A DNA stretch of 64,000 nucleotides from Isoetes taiwanensis (Eukaryota; Streptophyta; Lycopodiopsida; Isoetales; Isoetaceae): positions 1,486,001 through 1,550,000 of the forward strand of contig JAJEKV010000006.1 of NCBI GenBank assembly GCA_021234155.1, written 5' to 3'. Of the stretch, positions 1 to 11,317 are shown in pieces. The notes beneath the pieces are model-generated. The model worked only from the letters and a program-made list of their open reading frames with translations. It did not search any database and was not told the origin of the DNA. The translations under genes and the position numbers were made by a program. Numbering within the stretch: position 1 is the first letter of the stretch; each line of letters begins with the position of its first letter.

Positions 1-18
1 TTTTGTAATGATGTTGTG

Positions 19-530
19 GCTTCCAACATATGTTGGAAGTTGGACTTTGAGAAAACTTTTAGAATGAGAGCTTCTAGGGAAAAGCACCTTCTTCAAGTTT
101 ACAATTGGCTTCACTTCCAACTTGTGTTGGAAGTTCTATATTCTAATGATACATTTTGTTTTCAAATTTTACATTTGTGTTGAAATTTAGGATTCTCAAA
201 TTGGTACTTGGATCTTAGATTCTTAATTTATTGTGGAGGTTTTGTCGTGAGGTTGTATCACCACTTCCAACATGTGTTGGAAGTTGGAATTTAAAATTCA
301 TAGAGGTTTCAGAATGTTTATTGTGGGGGTCTTGAAATCAGCTTGTAACATCACTTCCAACATGTGTTTGAAGTTGGAATTCTAGACATCGTAGAGCACT
401 TAACGTTTAGGTTGTGGGCCTACTTCCAAATCGAAAAACTCAAACACAACTCAAATATATGTAGTTGATTGTGGAATCACTTTTTAGATTGATGCGATCT
501 CGCTTACAACATGCGTTGGATGTCTGTCTT
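19..530. repeat. Palindrome-repeat array, left portion
   Basis: Five copies of a short interrupted palindrome, close to CTTCCAACATGTGTTGGAAG (8-bp arms, 4-bp centre), lie near 30, 112, 292, 352 and 508, separated by AT-rich spacers. They correspond one to one with copies near 10110-10620 in the right copy of the large repeat. Related single copies occur near 4603, 5087, 5147 and 5422. Confidence 0.7.
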
Positions 531-720
531 GGTCACTAACCTGTAAATTACACTTGTATTTCATAACTAAGACTTCATGGGACATGATTAAATTTTTATT
601 CATATTTGTCTCATTGATTTTGACAGACAGCAATGCGAGGCTCAGAGCAATTTCATTGGACGTTAGTTTTGAAGATTATGATATGAAGCAAGACTAATAA
701 AGAAGAAATGGTTTTTTTAA

Positions 721-1287
721 GTGTTACATGGGTATACATCTTTCAACAATGTTTGCTTATTGGATGAAGATCGAAATATTTATGGAATATTATTGAAGCT
801 TTATGATGCGCCTAGTGAAGATGGCAATTGTATGCTTGAGGCTTTGGTGGAAAATCCAGGGGAGAACAAAATTTATGGATATTCTCTTTGCTTTGAAAAT
901 TTTGATGTTAATAAAATGGTCCAGACTGAGGAAATTGAAGTTAGTTGCCAACGTTATGGTTGAAAGCTGCCTAATTATAATGACTTAGAAGCAGTTGGTC
1001 TGCATTCTCATGATGACCTTTATGACGGGCTTCGTATGATTTGTTCAAAATTATCCAAAGAGGATACTGGTTCCCAAGTTTATGCAAAGCTTGCAAACAA
1101 GACGCCTAAAGGTAATCAGAGTTGTTCTAAATTATTGAAGAAGAAAAAAGATGCTCCAAAATGTATGGATGATGTACAAAAGAAGAAAATGAAGTCTCGG
1201 GAAGAAAGTAAGGAGAAAACTAAGACGCAACTAGCAAAAGGCACACTAGAAGGCTTTGGCAGGGTTGAACTTAGCCATTTACTGTAG
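721..1287 (+). pseudogene. Broken ORF of unknown family, left copy
   Basis: Two open segments (721-963 and 1036-1287) in different frames read as one interrupted protein. The first has about 80 residues, with segments such as NIYGILLKLYDAP and ALVENPGENKIYGYSL. The second has 83 residues and is strongly basic and lysine-rich (LLKKKKDAPK, VQKKKMKSREESKEK). I do not recognise the family. The same ORF is present in the right copy of the large repeat with different small lesions, so neither copy appears functional. It may be a captured fragment of a nuclear protein gene carried by the repeat. Confidence 0.4.
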
Positions 1288-2768
1288 GAGTTGGCAAAGT
1301 GCAATTCGTTTAGAAACTTACAAAACACTTTTAATATAATTTAGAATCCAATCTATAATGTGGAAAGTTTGAAGCAAGCCCAAGGAAGTGATGGTTGGAA
1401 GTCCATGGTTGTGGGTGCATACATGGAATAAAGTCCTATTTATTTGAGTTTTTAGCATATTTGTTTATTAACATAGTTAGGTGCGCTTATACAGGACGGT
1501 AAGTTTGTAAATAGGATTTGACTAAATTATTGCTAGTATTTTTTCCTTCTTCTAGGTGATTGTTGTTGTTGTTGGAATTGGGTATGCCTTTCTATTAGGG
1601 CATGATTGTAGGTAAAAACAAGTCTTTCCTTATGGAGTTTCCCTTTCAGCCAATGGCAAGTCAAGTTTGATTCTTGGGAGGTGATTGGTATGCACTTGAA
1701 TCTATTGGTTTTTGTAATTAAAATAGGGTTTAAGCGCTGCTGGGCTATAAGGCAGTGGTTGGACTGAACATTGATTTCTGGTCCTTCATACACCTTACAA
1801 CAATCTTATGGTCTAGGTTGGAACATTAATTAGTCATATATAGAGATCTAACTTGCTCATAGTCGATTAAATACAAGGACTTTTTTATAGGTTGCATGTT
1901 GCTTGCTAGATAATTATGCAACAACTTAGTTGAATTATTATAGAAAGGATCTTTGTAAACACACAATGAACAAAGCGAGGCACTTTTGCAACCCAGTACT
2001 TTCCTTGGATACCTTACATCACTTGCATATCTTACAACATATTTCCAATAAGAACAAGATGGAACTACTTCATTTCATAAAAACAAATTTTGTTTTGTGT
2101 CTCGAAGAACCTTTGCAACTTTGACATTTTACTTTTACATGCTTACTCATATTTTGTTTGTGTGTCAAGGAAACTTTGCCGCTTTGACATTTAGTTTTAC
2201 ATGCTCGGTCATCCAAAAGGCAGGATAACTTCTCCCGTTCATGAATCGAGAAACCATTAATGCATGTAAACTTAAGATTGCATGCCATCTGTTCAATATC
2301 AACTTTACACACAATATCTCATAGACATTGAAATCTTGATCAGATGTTATGCAAACTTAATGGCTCGTCTTATGCTAAAAATGCTTGTATAGATGACCAA
2401 TGACCTCAGGAACACGTGATACATGTCTATGACAAAAGTTCCAATATTAATAAATGACTTTAGCTGGTAATTCAAGAATTAGAATCCAAGCTCACCCACG
2501 ATTGGGCAGGAAAGATCTAACTTTGACAATGCGGAAATGCATAAAATACAAACCTCTATATCACAAAATAAAACTGCAAATATCATCGTATCTTACCATC
2601 GTTCATAGGCTTTCTTGAGGCATGTGGGGTTTTTTTTGGCACTCCATCACAATGCAGTCTATCTAGAAGTCTTCAACATGCAGTAATTCTTTGTCCACGG
2701 TCGATCACTTAAATTTAGTGGGAACAGATGAGGAAATATATTTTCATCTTCATAAACAACCAAGGTGA

Positions 2769-2802
2769 AAGAATAGAATAGAATAGAATAGAATAGAATA
2801 GA
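2769..2802. repeat. (AATAG)n microsatellite, left copy
   Basis: A short GAATA pentanucleotide tract lies inside the left large repeat. The right copy has about one more unit, as expected from slippage after duplication. Confidence 0.9.
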
Positions 2803-3106
2803 TTTTTTAACGTCCACTGAGACCAATAGGTCATGGGACCCATACAATGGGCTAGTACAATCATTACTACTAGGATTAAAAAACCCCTGCCTCAAAAGGT
2901 TTTCAAGGGATGAGCCTGAGCTTCATTACTCAAAAGGGATTTTTGTGACCATGTTATCCTTTTTCAATTGCTACGTCAAGCTGCTAACGTCTTATAAGAC
3001 AGACATAAACATCAATGTTTATGAGGTCTGCAAATGGTCAAGAATGTCTGTGGTCTGGAATAGCTATCTTCTTTCTTATTTTCGTAAGGCTTTGGTTTTT
3101 GTGCAA

Positions 3107-3142
3107 GGGAACGCCGCATGTTACGCCGGATGCGGCGTTCCC
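3107..3142. other. Perfect GC-rich hairpin, left copy
   Basis: GGGAACGCCGCAT (3107-3119) and its exact reverse complement (3130-3142) are separated by a 10-base loop. It is GC-rich inside AT-rich DNA. It could be an element end or a structured transcript; nothing in the sequence decides between these. Confidence 0.8.
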
Positions 3143-4404
3143 TTCTCATTTCCATCCCCCTTGCGAGACGCAGGCTGGCGAAATTGAATGCCACTCCCAG
3201 ATCTCGAGCTGAGGCGCCAGAATTGAATGAGAGAAATTGAGGAGCGGATTTGAATTTCCAGGCTTATACGAAATTGCCTCCTCCTGTTTCAATCCTCCTC
3301 AGTTCCAGTTCCAGGCGCCTCAGCTCTCATTTCCGGCACCTCTCCTCAGCTCTCAATTTTGGCGCAAAGGTGAGCCATTCTTCCTCTCCTTTTCTTCCGT
3401 TCTTTCTATGCTTACATGTTTGAATATGTTCTTTCTATGCTTACAGGTTTGAATAGACGATTTGAATAAACAGTTATAATAGACGATTGTTGACTGCTTT
3501 GCTTCTTCAGGAAGAACGCCGATTTGCATTTGGATTGTTTTTCAAAAGCTCAGGTTTACAGTAAGGATGTTTCACAGTAAGGATGAATATTGCAGGTTCA
3601 AGACTTGAACAGTTATTAGAAGCATATACGATTCTGGCTACAAATTTATGATATTATCAACTCTACACTAAAGGTACACTAAATTTCTGATTGTTTTTTC
3701 CTTGCTTTGTTGATCGCTTTCTGATCGTTTCTGATCTAGACTTGATGAGTGTGGTCATGAGCACACAATCACTTATCTCTTCTATAGTTCCACCTCTAGC
3801 TTATGAATGCTGTGACCGACTTTAGCTGCAAGATGGTCCAAAAGTTCTGTGTCACCTGGATCAAATTTTACACCAGCTGGAAGCCCAGGCCATTCCTGTA
3901 CATACTGTAGCATTACAACATTAGGCTCTGCGTTACACACATGAAACCTTCAAAGTCTCACAAGTCCTAAGAAATATATCTCAACAGATTCTGATAATAG
4001 CAAGCAACCATTACAAGCCTTTGTTTCTGTTATTTAGAAGAGAGATCTCTCTTCAGAATTGAGTTGTCTATAAGGATGGTAGAAAAGATGCTATTTAGGA
4101 TAAGTTTTTTTTAATGGTCCTATCTTTTTCTTTTTGATTTTATTTCTATTTTTATTTTTTACTTTTTGAAAAGGGCTTTTATTGTAAGCCATTCAATCTC
4201 GTCTTTTTTAAAGAGGGCTTTTCTTGTAAGCCCTTTGATTCTTGACCATTAAGAAAGGAAAAAAAATTAGCACAAGTTGCATGCAAATACCTGGCGCACT
4301 CTAGATGTACCAATTAGTACACCTCATGTAATACGGCCACCAAATCATTATAAAAACCATTGAAAAAAGTGTACAAAAATACAAAAGAAACCCCCTGTTA
4401 TTAT

Positions 4405-5107
4405 GCTAGATATGGAAGTGATCATAGGTAGGTGAAATCTTTGCTACCGTGCATAAGATATGGAGTCATACCTATTCTGTGAATGTTTTCATTGTCGTAT
4501 GAGGCATGGCTTGGCAAAGTGAAGCCCATATAGAATAACAAGGCCTATGAATTGAATTGGATATCTAGCCATGGTCGTATGAGCTGGTGCTTAGGAAAGA
4601 AAGTTCCAACACATGTTGAATGTCATAAGATAGATAGACAAATAGATGCTGATTGCTCAAATATTTTGAATAGATGAATTGGGGGCAACTTACACATTAG
4701 ATAAGTCTATTTACATTGCCTACTTAATCTAAAACAAGTAGCGTGTGTACCTTAGAAACCATAACAAAATGTATTGTTGCTTCTCTTTAGCTTCGAACCT
4801 ACAATACCAAATAAGAAATTTAATTTCTTGGAAACTAATAAAATATGCAATTAATTTATAGAATAATAATACTAATTGAAAGATATTTGATGTTTGTTTT
4901 TGGTTATGGAAGTAATCATAGGTAGGTGAAATCTTTGCTACCGTGCATAACATATGGAGGCACACATATACTTTGAATGTTTTCATTGTCGTATGAGACA
5001 TGGCTTGGTAAAGTGAACCCATAACAAGGCCTATTAATCGAATGGGATATCTAGCCATGGTCCTATGAGCTGGCGCTTAGGAAATAAAGTTCCAACACGA
5101 GTTGGAT
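4405..5107. repeat. Diverged direct repeat of about 210 bp, two copies
   Basis: The block at about 4405-4622 (with GTAGGTGAAATCTTTGCTAC and ATCTAGCCATGGTC) recurs at about 4905-5107 in the same orientation with scattered substitutions. Each copy ends beside a half-palindrome AGTTCCAACA motif. Between them lies AT-rich sequence with no supported gene. Confidence 0.75.
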
Positions 5108-5146
5108 GTGAGTTAGTTTTAGGATTACAGTAGATGCAAAAAGGAA

Positions 5147-5495
5147 GTTCCAACATGTGTTGGATAGATTTAGGGTTAGGGCAGCTTCCGGCGTTCTGCA
5201 CATTGTTCTCTGCTGTTTCCCACTTAACTAGTCCAATTGCTGCAGCTTGGGGCTCTGACTAGTATTAAATTCTTTCTTCTAGACACCACCATTTTTGGGT
5301 GCTTTTTTTAAGCCATGGTTCTTCTTTCATAAGCATTGTATAAAGAAGCTCAAGATGGATGCTCCCTCCGTCAACGTCAACACATGACTAGTTCCAAGAA
5401 GGCAAATCTCGAATTTAGGGAAGTTCCAACATGTGTTGGATAGGTTTAGGGTTAGGGCAGATGCCAAAAAAGCAAACTTTGATCTTAGGGTTAGG
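5147..5495. repeat. Palindrome motif joined to telomere-like TTTAGGG units
   Basis: GTTCCAACATGTGTTGGATAG followed by TTTAGGGTTAGGGCAG occurs near 5147 and again near 5422, and another TTAGGGTTAGGG lies near 5484. TTTAGGG is the usual plant telomere unit. Only about two units are present each time, so these are short interstitial motifs. Confidence 0.55.
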
Positions 5496-5708
5496 GTAAA
5501 AGCAAATTTCATTTTGCTGGAACAGAGCAGACGCCACGCTCTGCCATTTCTCATTTGCTCTGTGTTTTCTTTCCATTTCTTTCTGAGTGGAGAGCTCTTC
5601 TATGGCAGAGGAACCCTTAACGTCCTGGTCCTCATCCTTTTGCTCTAGGAATTAATCTCAGCCGTTCTTTCTAAATTGCTATATCCAGTAACATTATTGT
5701 GGACCAAT

Positions 5709-5745
5709 TTGTTATGGCCATAACAAATATGTTATGGCCATAACA
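5709..5745. repeat. Doubled palindrome TTGTTATGGCCATAACAA
   Basis: A perfect 18-bp palindrome at 5709-5726 is followed by a 16-bp version of itself at 5730-5745. The centre-to-centre distance is 20 bp, about two helical turns. It is non-coding and lies within the small TIR element. Confidence 0.8.
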
Positions 5746-5977
5746 AGCAGAAAGGATCGCCGGATTTGGGGCCTGGTTCTGTGTCGCCGGATTTAGAAGG
5801 CATGGTCGATCGCCTTTGCAGGCCAGGCAAGATCGATCCTATCTGGCGCCAAATCTGGACCCGAAAAATCGCCAGAAAGCTTGATCGAAATCTGGGGCAA
5901 TCTGGTCGAAGCTTGACCCCGAAATAAGCGTCATGAAGAGCTGGTGCCGCTCCTCCCAAACAGACCAGAAAAAACGG

Positions 5978-6085
5978 GCCGCGGATTTGCTGATGCCTGT
6001 TTCATTCCTGATGGCTGCGGATTTGCTGATGGTTGTTTCATTCCTGATGGCTGCGGATTTGCTGATGGCTGCGGATTTGCTGATG
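5978..6085. repeat. Minisatellite, GCGGATTTGCTGATGG units
   Basis: GGCTGCGGATTTGCTGATGG is repeated, alternating with TTGTTTCATTCCTGATGG in the first units and directly tandem in the last ones. A minus-strand reading gives an ISKSAAIRNET-type repeated peptide, which I regard as a by-product. Confidence 0.75.
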
Positions 6086-6322
6086 GCGGATTCTTTCTGT
6101 AGTTTCCAATAAAGAACGTTCTTACAGCTCCATTTCCCCCGATCCGCCCTTCTTGGCGAACTTGGTTTTCCTTCGGCTTGGATCTGGCTTTGTAAACCGT
6201 GATTTGCGATAGTTCTTGCGGATCTATTTGTCAAACCCCATGATTTGCTGCCGGATTTGTGTCCACGTTGAAGCCAAGAAAGAACTCTGTGCAAAAGGAC
6301 TCGGCCCAGGACGTTAAGGCCG

Positions 6323-6422
6323 ATAACGTCCTCCCCTCGGAGCTATGGGCCAGAAAAATGGCCTCGTGGCCACATGGCCACTCAGCCATTTTCGGCCCAT
6401 AACTCCTCGGGAGAGGACATTA
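6323..6422. repeat. Imperfect 40-bp inverted repeat
   Basis: The arm at about 6323-6362 (with TCGGAGCTATGGGCC and AAAATGGC) is matched by the reverse complement at about 6383-6422 with few mismatches and a spacer of about 20 bp. It sits directly outside the right end of the small TIR element. A smaller perfect inverted repeat, GGACGTTA/TAACGTCC, bridges the junction. Confidence 0.7.
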
Positions 6423-6919
6423 TCTACCCCATCTTTTCTTCCAGATTAGACCACCAAGAAGAGGAATCTTGCAGCCAAAGTATTGATTCCGACAAAAAAA
6501 TCGGTCGATCTCGGGCGGTTCTTAATCGGCATCATGTTTTTCGCCGGAATAACAAATGCAAGAGACATATGCTTAACAAGTTAAATGATGAACACAATGT
6601 GCTTTCAGGAGTCATGCAACTAGGGGCATCTATATGCAGACAATCTAGGGGGAAAGAAAAGAAACAGGGAAGGAAGGCAACCAGAAATGTAGTAAAGATT
6701 AGAAAGGAAAGGACACCAGAGGAGCAGATGCCGTCATTTGGGCAAGGTGTTATTGGAAGAACATTGCAGAGCCTACATGTGTTCTTAAACAAAGATGGTA
6801 AAGCTAAGGAAACTGGGATTAACCGCTTTCAAAAGTCATTTCTAAAATCTTGGCCATCTAAAAATCTGTATCATAGCATAGAACTTCAGACAATAGAGAA
6901 GTCCCCAAAGATTGTCTGA
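6374..6919 (+). CDS. Hypothetical basic protein, 181 aa
   Basis: An open frame of 181 codons starts inside the inverted repeat at 6323-6422. The product would be rich in Lys, Arg and Ser (KEKKQGRKATRNVVKIRKER), with a later segment VIGRTLQSLHVFLNKDGKAK. I recognise no domain, signal peptide or membrane segment. The start within a foldback and the lack of nearby introns or partner exons argue for a gene fragment or chance ORF. Confidence 0.25.
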   Translation: MATQPFSAHNSSGEDIIYPIFSSRLDHQEEESCSQSIDSDKKIGRSRAVLNRHHVFRRNNKCKRHMLNKLNDEHNVLSGVMQLGASICRQSRGKEKKQGRKATRNVVKIRKERTPEEQMPSFGQGVIGRTLQSLHVFLNKDGKAKETGINRFQKSFLKSWPSKNLYHSIELQTIEKSPKIV

Positions 6920-7068
6920 GATAAGGAGAATGGCAATCTTTGAAAACGTATTTAACAGAGGAATGTAACTTGGAAGCTCTATATGAGTTCCCCAAGGATG
7001 CTAAGGGTGTTCATCATGAAGTTTTTCCTAGAATAAAGACGGAGATATTACAATCGGTAGAAGAGCAC

Positions 7069-7188
7069 GGATGCATGCCAAATCGCAGGTCTTCCTTCCA
7101 CTTCTTTCTGAGCAGACCGCCAACACCTGGATGCATGCCAAATCGCTGGTCTTCCTTATATTTCTTTCTGTGGTTTGTATGCCAGAGG
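7069..7188. repeat. 60-bp tandem duplication
   Basis: GGATGCATGCCAAATCGC followed by GGTCTTCCTT occurs at 7069 and again 60 bp later, both followed by a TTTCTTTCTG stretch. Confidence 0.7.
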
Positions 7189-7385
7189 ATCGGTGCTTGC
7201 CCTTTTCCAAAGCAGGAGGAAGGATTCAGCGGTAGAAGCGGCTGCGGCTCGATCGGGACTTCGATGTAAAAAAAAATAAGAAGATCTTGTGCCAGATTGC
7301 AGTAAGGTATGGCCTTTTTGGCTTTTTCTTCCATATGCAATCTCGTCTACATGACAGATCGCCAACTGCTTTTTTTATGGTCCAG

Positions 7386-7427
7386 GTTACTGGCAAAGCT
7401 GTGATGCTTGATAAAATCATCAAGCAC
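7386..7427 (+). pseudogene. bHLH transcription factor exon fragment
   Basis: After a CAG acceptor-like site the frame reads VTGKAVMLDKIIKH. This matches the second-helix entry of plant bHLH proteins, where the family reads VTGKAxMLDEIIxYV and an intron commonly falls just before the Val. The homology is lost after the His, and the basic region and first helix are not seen nearby. It looks like a captured or decayed single exon. The match is short, so confidence is moderate. Confidence 0.4.
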
Positions 7428-7514
7428 GGTCTAAATCTGAAGGCCAACATGGTTGGATCTGAAGTTAGCAGTAACAGGGTTGACCCCAAAAAAATACTAA
7501 AAACATCAGATTAA

Positions 7515-8599
7515 TCTTTGCTTCTCTCTGCTAGCTACATTTCATTACCTTCTTATCTTCACAAGTGCAAAAGCTGGTGCAAAAGCTAGCTTCAATGTTC
7601 AGGTAGAATCAATTGTAATCTCAAGAATAGAACTTCTTGAAAATATAGAATCAAGAAAATGTAGAAGAATGTGCAGCAGTATCAAATTTCTTGCGTAGAT
7701 TGCCCCACAGAAGGGGTAACTAATTTTTAAATTTTAACACGTGGTCGCTTTTAAATTTTAGGCCAGTTGGTCTCCGTGGACGATAAAATCATATTCTATA
7801 TTCTTTAAAAGGCATACCGTTTTATTTTTTAATGCTTGACGTTGTATCTTATTTTATTAAATGCCTTTTACCTAAACTAAATAGGCATGTCTGTAGCTTT
7901 TAAGAAGTAAGTATATGCATTCCTTTTTCTTTCCTTTTTTTTTCCACACGGTGCCCTTCTTCCCTTCTCGAGAACAAAGACAGCGGCGATTATGATAGTG
8001 ACAAATGACTTGTTTAAAGACTCAAATGACTTGTTTGAAGACTCTTCCTTTCTCAAAATTGTTTCTCTTTGTTGTTGGCTAAGTAGTCAAAGTATTAGCT
8101 TTGGTTTTAGTAGGCTTTCCCTGCTAAGGTATTATCCAATAAAACTTTTTGAACACAGTTATCTCATTCTCCTCATAAATCGTTTCTTTTTTCCAAGCCC
8201 GGGACTGTTACAAAGATTGTAGGGCACTTTTTTGCGATTCTGTCCAAATTTGATGGCAACAAAAGAGGTGTATTTTTTTAATTTATATCTATTCCATCCA
8301 TGTAGTAATGAAGATGCCAAATTGATATTTAATTGCTTCAACATGGCTACGTAATTCTCCATGGAATAATATCATGTTAGATATTTTTTTTTATCAAAGT
8401 TATTGTCACAAAATAGTTCTCTATTGTACAGGGTCATGTAATAGATAGTTTATTGGTGTCTCCATTGTCTCCATTAGATGGTTTATTGGTGTCTAGTTTG
8501 CAACAGTCTTCAATCATCTATTTCAAATGTCTTTAAGAAATTTCATCTAAACAATATCATGAACTTTAATATCTAGCCTCCACTTCCAAAACAAGTTTA
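7515..8599. other. Intergenic, no supported gene
   Basis: AT-rich sequence with poly-T tracts (about 7930-7945 and 8382-8394). Short ORFs here have no recognisable composition or partner exons. Confidence 0.6.
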
Positions 8600-10620
8600 T
8601 ATTGCCTTCTAACATATGTTGGAGGGTAAATGAAATTCCCATGAAGTTTTCTCACATTTTTGAGGTAGGCTTTACATAGCCTTCAAATTTTAATCTTGTT
8701 CTGTAGTACATGAATTACGTCCCAAGGCCTCTGTCCAATTAATGTCCTCTAATTTAATATCTGGCCTCCAACATATGTTGGAGGTTTTCAAACTTGTTTT
8801 CAATGTATTCTTGAAGGCAAACCTAAACACCTGTTGTTTAGTGTAAGTGTGTAATCGTAAGTTTTGGCCTAACTTCCAACATAGGTTGGAAGTTGAAGCT
8901 TAAACATAGGTTTTTCAAGCTTGTAGTTGAATATTAGATTTCGTTTTAGTGTGGAGGTTTGGTATCACTTCCAACATGTGTTGGAGGTTGGTTTTGAAAT
9001 TAGGTTGTGGCTTCCAACTTGTGTTGGATGTTGCAATTCTAAAATGTGACCTTTTAGAAATACATCCTTTCCAGGTTTAAGATGTGGCTTTACTTCCAAC
9101 TTGAGTTGGAAATCCTATGTTCTAATGATGGGGGTTTAAAGGAACTCTAAACAAGTTTTGGCCTAAACAAATTGAATCTTAGATTCTTATTTATTGTCAG
9201 TTTTGACATGAGATTATGTCATCACTTCCAACATGTGTTGGAAGTTAGAACTCTAAAGGATCTCTGTAGATGTACATCTTTTTTTCCAACTCTACGTTGT
9301 GGCCTTGGAAGTTGAATTTGGAAGTTGACATTTAAACATAGGTTTCTCAAATTTGAAGTTGAATCTTGAATTCTCATTTTAGTGTGGAGGTTTTGAATTA
9401 AGGTTATGACTTCCAACATGTGTTGGAAGTTGGAATTCTTGTACAGGTCTTAGAACGGGAGCTCCTAGAAAAACATCTTTTTCAAGTTGAAGTGTGGCTC
9501 CACTTCCAACTTGTGTTGAAAGTCCATTATTCTAATGATGGCAGTTTGAAGGATCTCTAGACTAGGTGGCCTAAGTTTCTCTAATTTGTAGCTGAATCCT
9601 AGATTCTTGTTACAGCATGGAAATTTTCAAATGAAGTCGTGGCATCACCTCCAACATGTGTTGGAAGTTGGTTTTTGTAATAAGGTTGTGGCTTCCAACA
9701 CGCGTTGGAAGTTGGACTTTGAGGGAACTTTTAGAATGAGAGCTTCTAGAAAAGCACCTTTTTCAAGTTTACAATTGGCTTCACTTTTTTGAGGCAGGCT
9801 TTATAGAGCATTCAAATTTTAACCTTGTTCTGTAGTACATGAATTATGTCCCAAGGCCTCTATCCATTTAATGTCCTTTAATTTAATAGCTGGCCTCCAA
9901 CATATGTTGGAGGTTTTTAAACTTGTTTTCTATTGTATTCTTGAAGACGAACATAAACACCTTCCAGCATGTGTTGGAAGTTAAATGGGAGATTTCTAAG
10001 AACTTCTATCACATGTTGGAGATAAGTTTGTAATCTTATAGTGTGAAACCGTAAGTTTTGGGCTCACTTCCAACATGTGTTGGAAGTTCGTTTTGTAATG
10101 ATGTTGTGGCTTCCAACATATGTTGGAAGTTGGACTTTGAGAAAACTTTTAGAATGAGAGCTTCTAGGGAAAAGCACCTTCTTCAAGTTTACAATTGGCT
10201 TCACTTCCAACTTGTGTTGGAAGTTCTATATTCTAATGATACATTTTGTTTTCAAATTTTACATTTGTGTTGAAATTTAGGATTCTCAAATTGGTACTTG
10301 GATCTTAGATTCTTAATTTATTGTGGAGGTTTTGTCGTGAGGTTGTATCATCACTTCCAACATGTGTTGGAAGTTGGAATTTAAAATTCATAGAGGTTTC
10401 AGAATGTTTATTGTGGGGGTCTTGAAATCAGCTTGTAACATCACTTCCAACATGTGTTTGAAGTTGGAATTCTAGACATCGTAGAGCACTTAACGTTTAG
10501 GTTGTGGGCCTACTTCCAAATCGAAAAACTCAAACACAACTCAAATATATGTAGTTGATTGTGGAATCACTTTTTAGATTGATGCGATCTCGCTTACAAC
10601 ATGCGTTGGATGTCTGTCTT
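8600..10620. repeat. Palindrome-repeat array, main portion
   Basis: About 20 variants of CTTCCAAC-N4-GTTGGAAG occur in 2 kb, for example near 8764, 8871, 8967, 9011, 9092, 9223, 9410, 9500, 9647, 9692, 9893, 9960, 10066, 10110, 10202, 10351, 10441 and 10593. The N4 centre is mostly ATGT, ATAT or TTGT. Copies often come as pairs about 43 bp apart, followed by the same spacer and a third copy about 90 bp on. This gives an irregular higher-order unit seen at 8967-9110, 9647-9790 and 10066-10215. No coding function is apparent; the small ORFs here are translations of the repeat. Confidence 0.75.
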
Positions 10621-10810
10621 GGTCACTAACCTGTAAATTACACTTGTATTTCATAACTAAGACTTCATGGGACATGATTAAATTTTTATTCATATTTGTC
10701 TCATTGATTTTGACAGACAGCAATGCGAGGCTCAGAGCAATTTCATTGGACGTTAGTTTTGAAGATTATGATATGAAGCAAGACTAATAAAGAAGAAATG
10801 GTTTTTTTAA

Positions 10811-11317
10811 GTGTTACATGGGTATACATCTTTCAACAATGTTTGCTTATTGGATGAAGATCGAAATATTTATGGAATATTATTGAAGCTTTATGATGCG
10901 CCTAGTGAAGATGGCAATTGTATGCTTGAGGCTTTGGTGGAAAATCCAGGGGAGAACAAAATTTATGGATATTCTCTTTGCTTTGAAAATTTTGATGTTA
11001 ATAAAATGGTCGGAGGAAATTGAAGTTAGTTGCCAACATTATGGTTGAAAAGCTGCCTAATTATAATGACTTAGAAGCGGGTTGGTGCATTCTCATGATG
11101 ACCTTTATGGCCCGGGCTTCGTATGATTTGTTCAAAATTATCCAAAGAGGATACTGGTTCCCAAGTTTATGCAAAGCTTGCAAACAAGACGCCTAAAGGT
11201 AATCAGAGTTGTTCTAAATTATTGAAGAAGAAAAAAGATGCTCCAAAATGTATGGATGATGTACAAAAGAAGAAAATGAAGTCTCGGGAAGAAAGTAAGG
11301 AGAAAACTAAGACGTAA
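10811..11317 (+). pseudogene. Broken ORF of unknown family, right copy
   Basis: This is the counterpart of the ORF at 721-1287. The first segment ends early at 11023 because a small replacement changes the frame after the residues FDVNKMV. The lysine-rich second segment (11123-11317) ends at a TAA where the left copy has a CAA codon. Thus the two copies are broken at different points despite being almost identical overall. The family is unknown. Confidence 0.4.

Larger units (their letters stand above)
1..4119. repeat. Large direct repeat, left copy (cut by window edge)
   Basis: This stretch reappears almost base for base at 10091-14338. Position 1 aligns with 10091, and the match stops after TTAATGGTC at 4119 and 14338. 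The window starts inside the left copy, so its true left border is not visible. The copy contains the end of a palindrome array (19-530), a broken ORF (721-1287), a pentanucleotide microsatellite near 2770 and a perfect GC-rich hairpin near 3107. I see no TG...CA ends and no primer-binding site after 4119, so I do not call it an LTR. A recent segmental or tandem duplication fits better. The repeat itself is certain; its origin is not. Confidence 0.9.
5616..6318. mobile_element. Small terminal-inverted-repeat (MITE-like) element
   Basis: CTTAACGTCCTGG at 5616-5628 is matched by its exact reverse complement at 6306-6318. Just inside both ends a second inverted match, TCCTTTTGC, sits at similar spacing, giving imperfect terminal repeats of about 35 bp. 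The interior has a doubled palindrome and a minisatellite. No transposase is present, so it would be non-autonomous. I could not find a convincing target-site duplication. Confidence 0.55.

Noticed and set aside
5839-6294. 151-codon minus-strand ORF with ISKSAA repeats
   Set aside because: It is made of the minisatellite and crosses the TIR of a small element; no domain.
8600-10620. Regularly recurring short palindromes resembling a CRISPR array
   Set aside because: Spacing is irregular, repeats vary, spacers are themselves repeated, and the genome is plainly plant nuclear.
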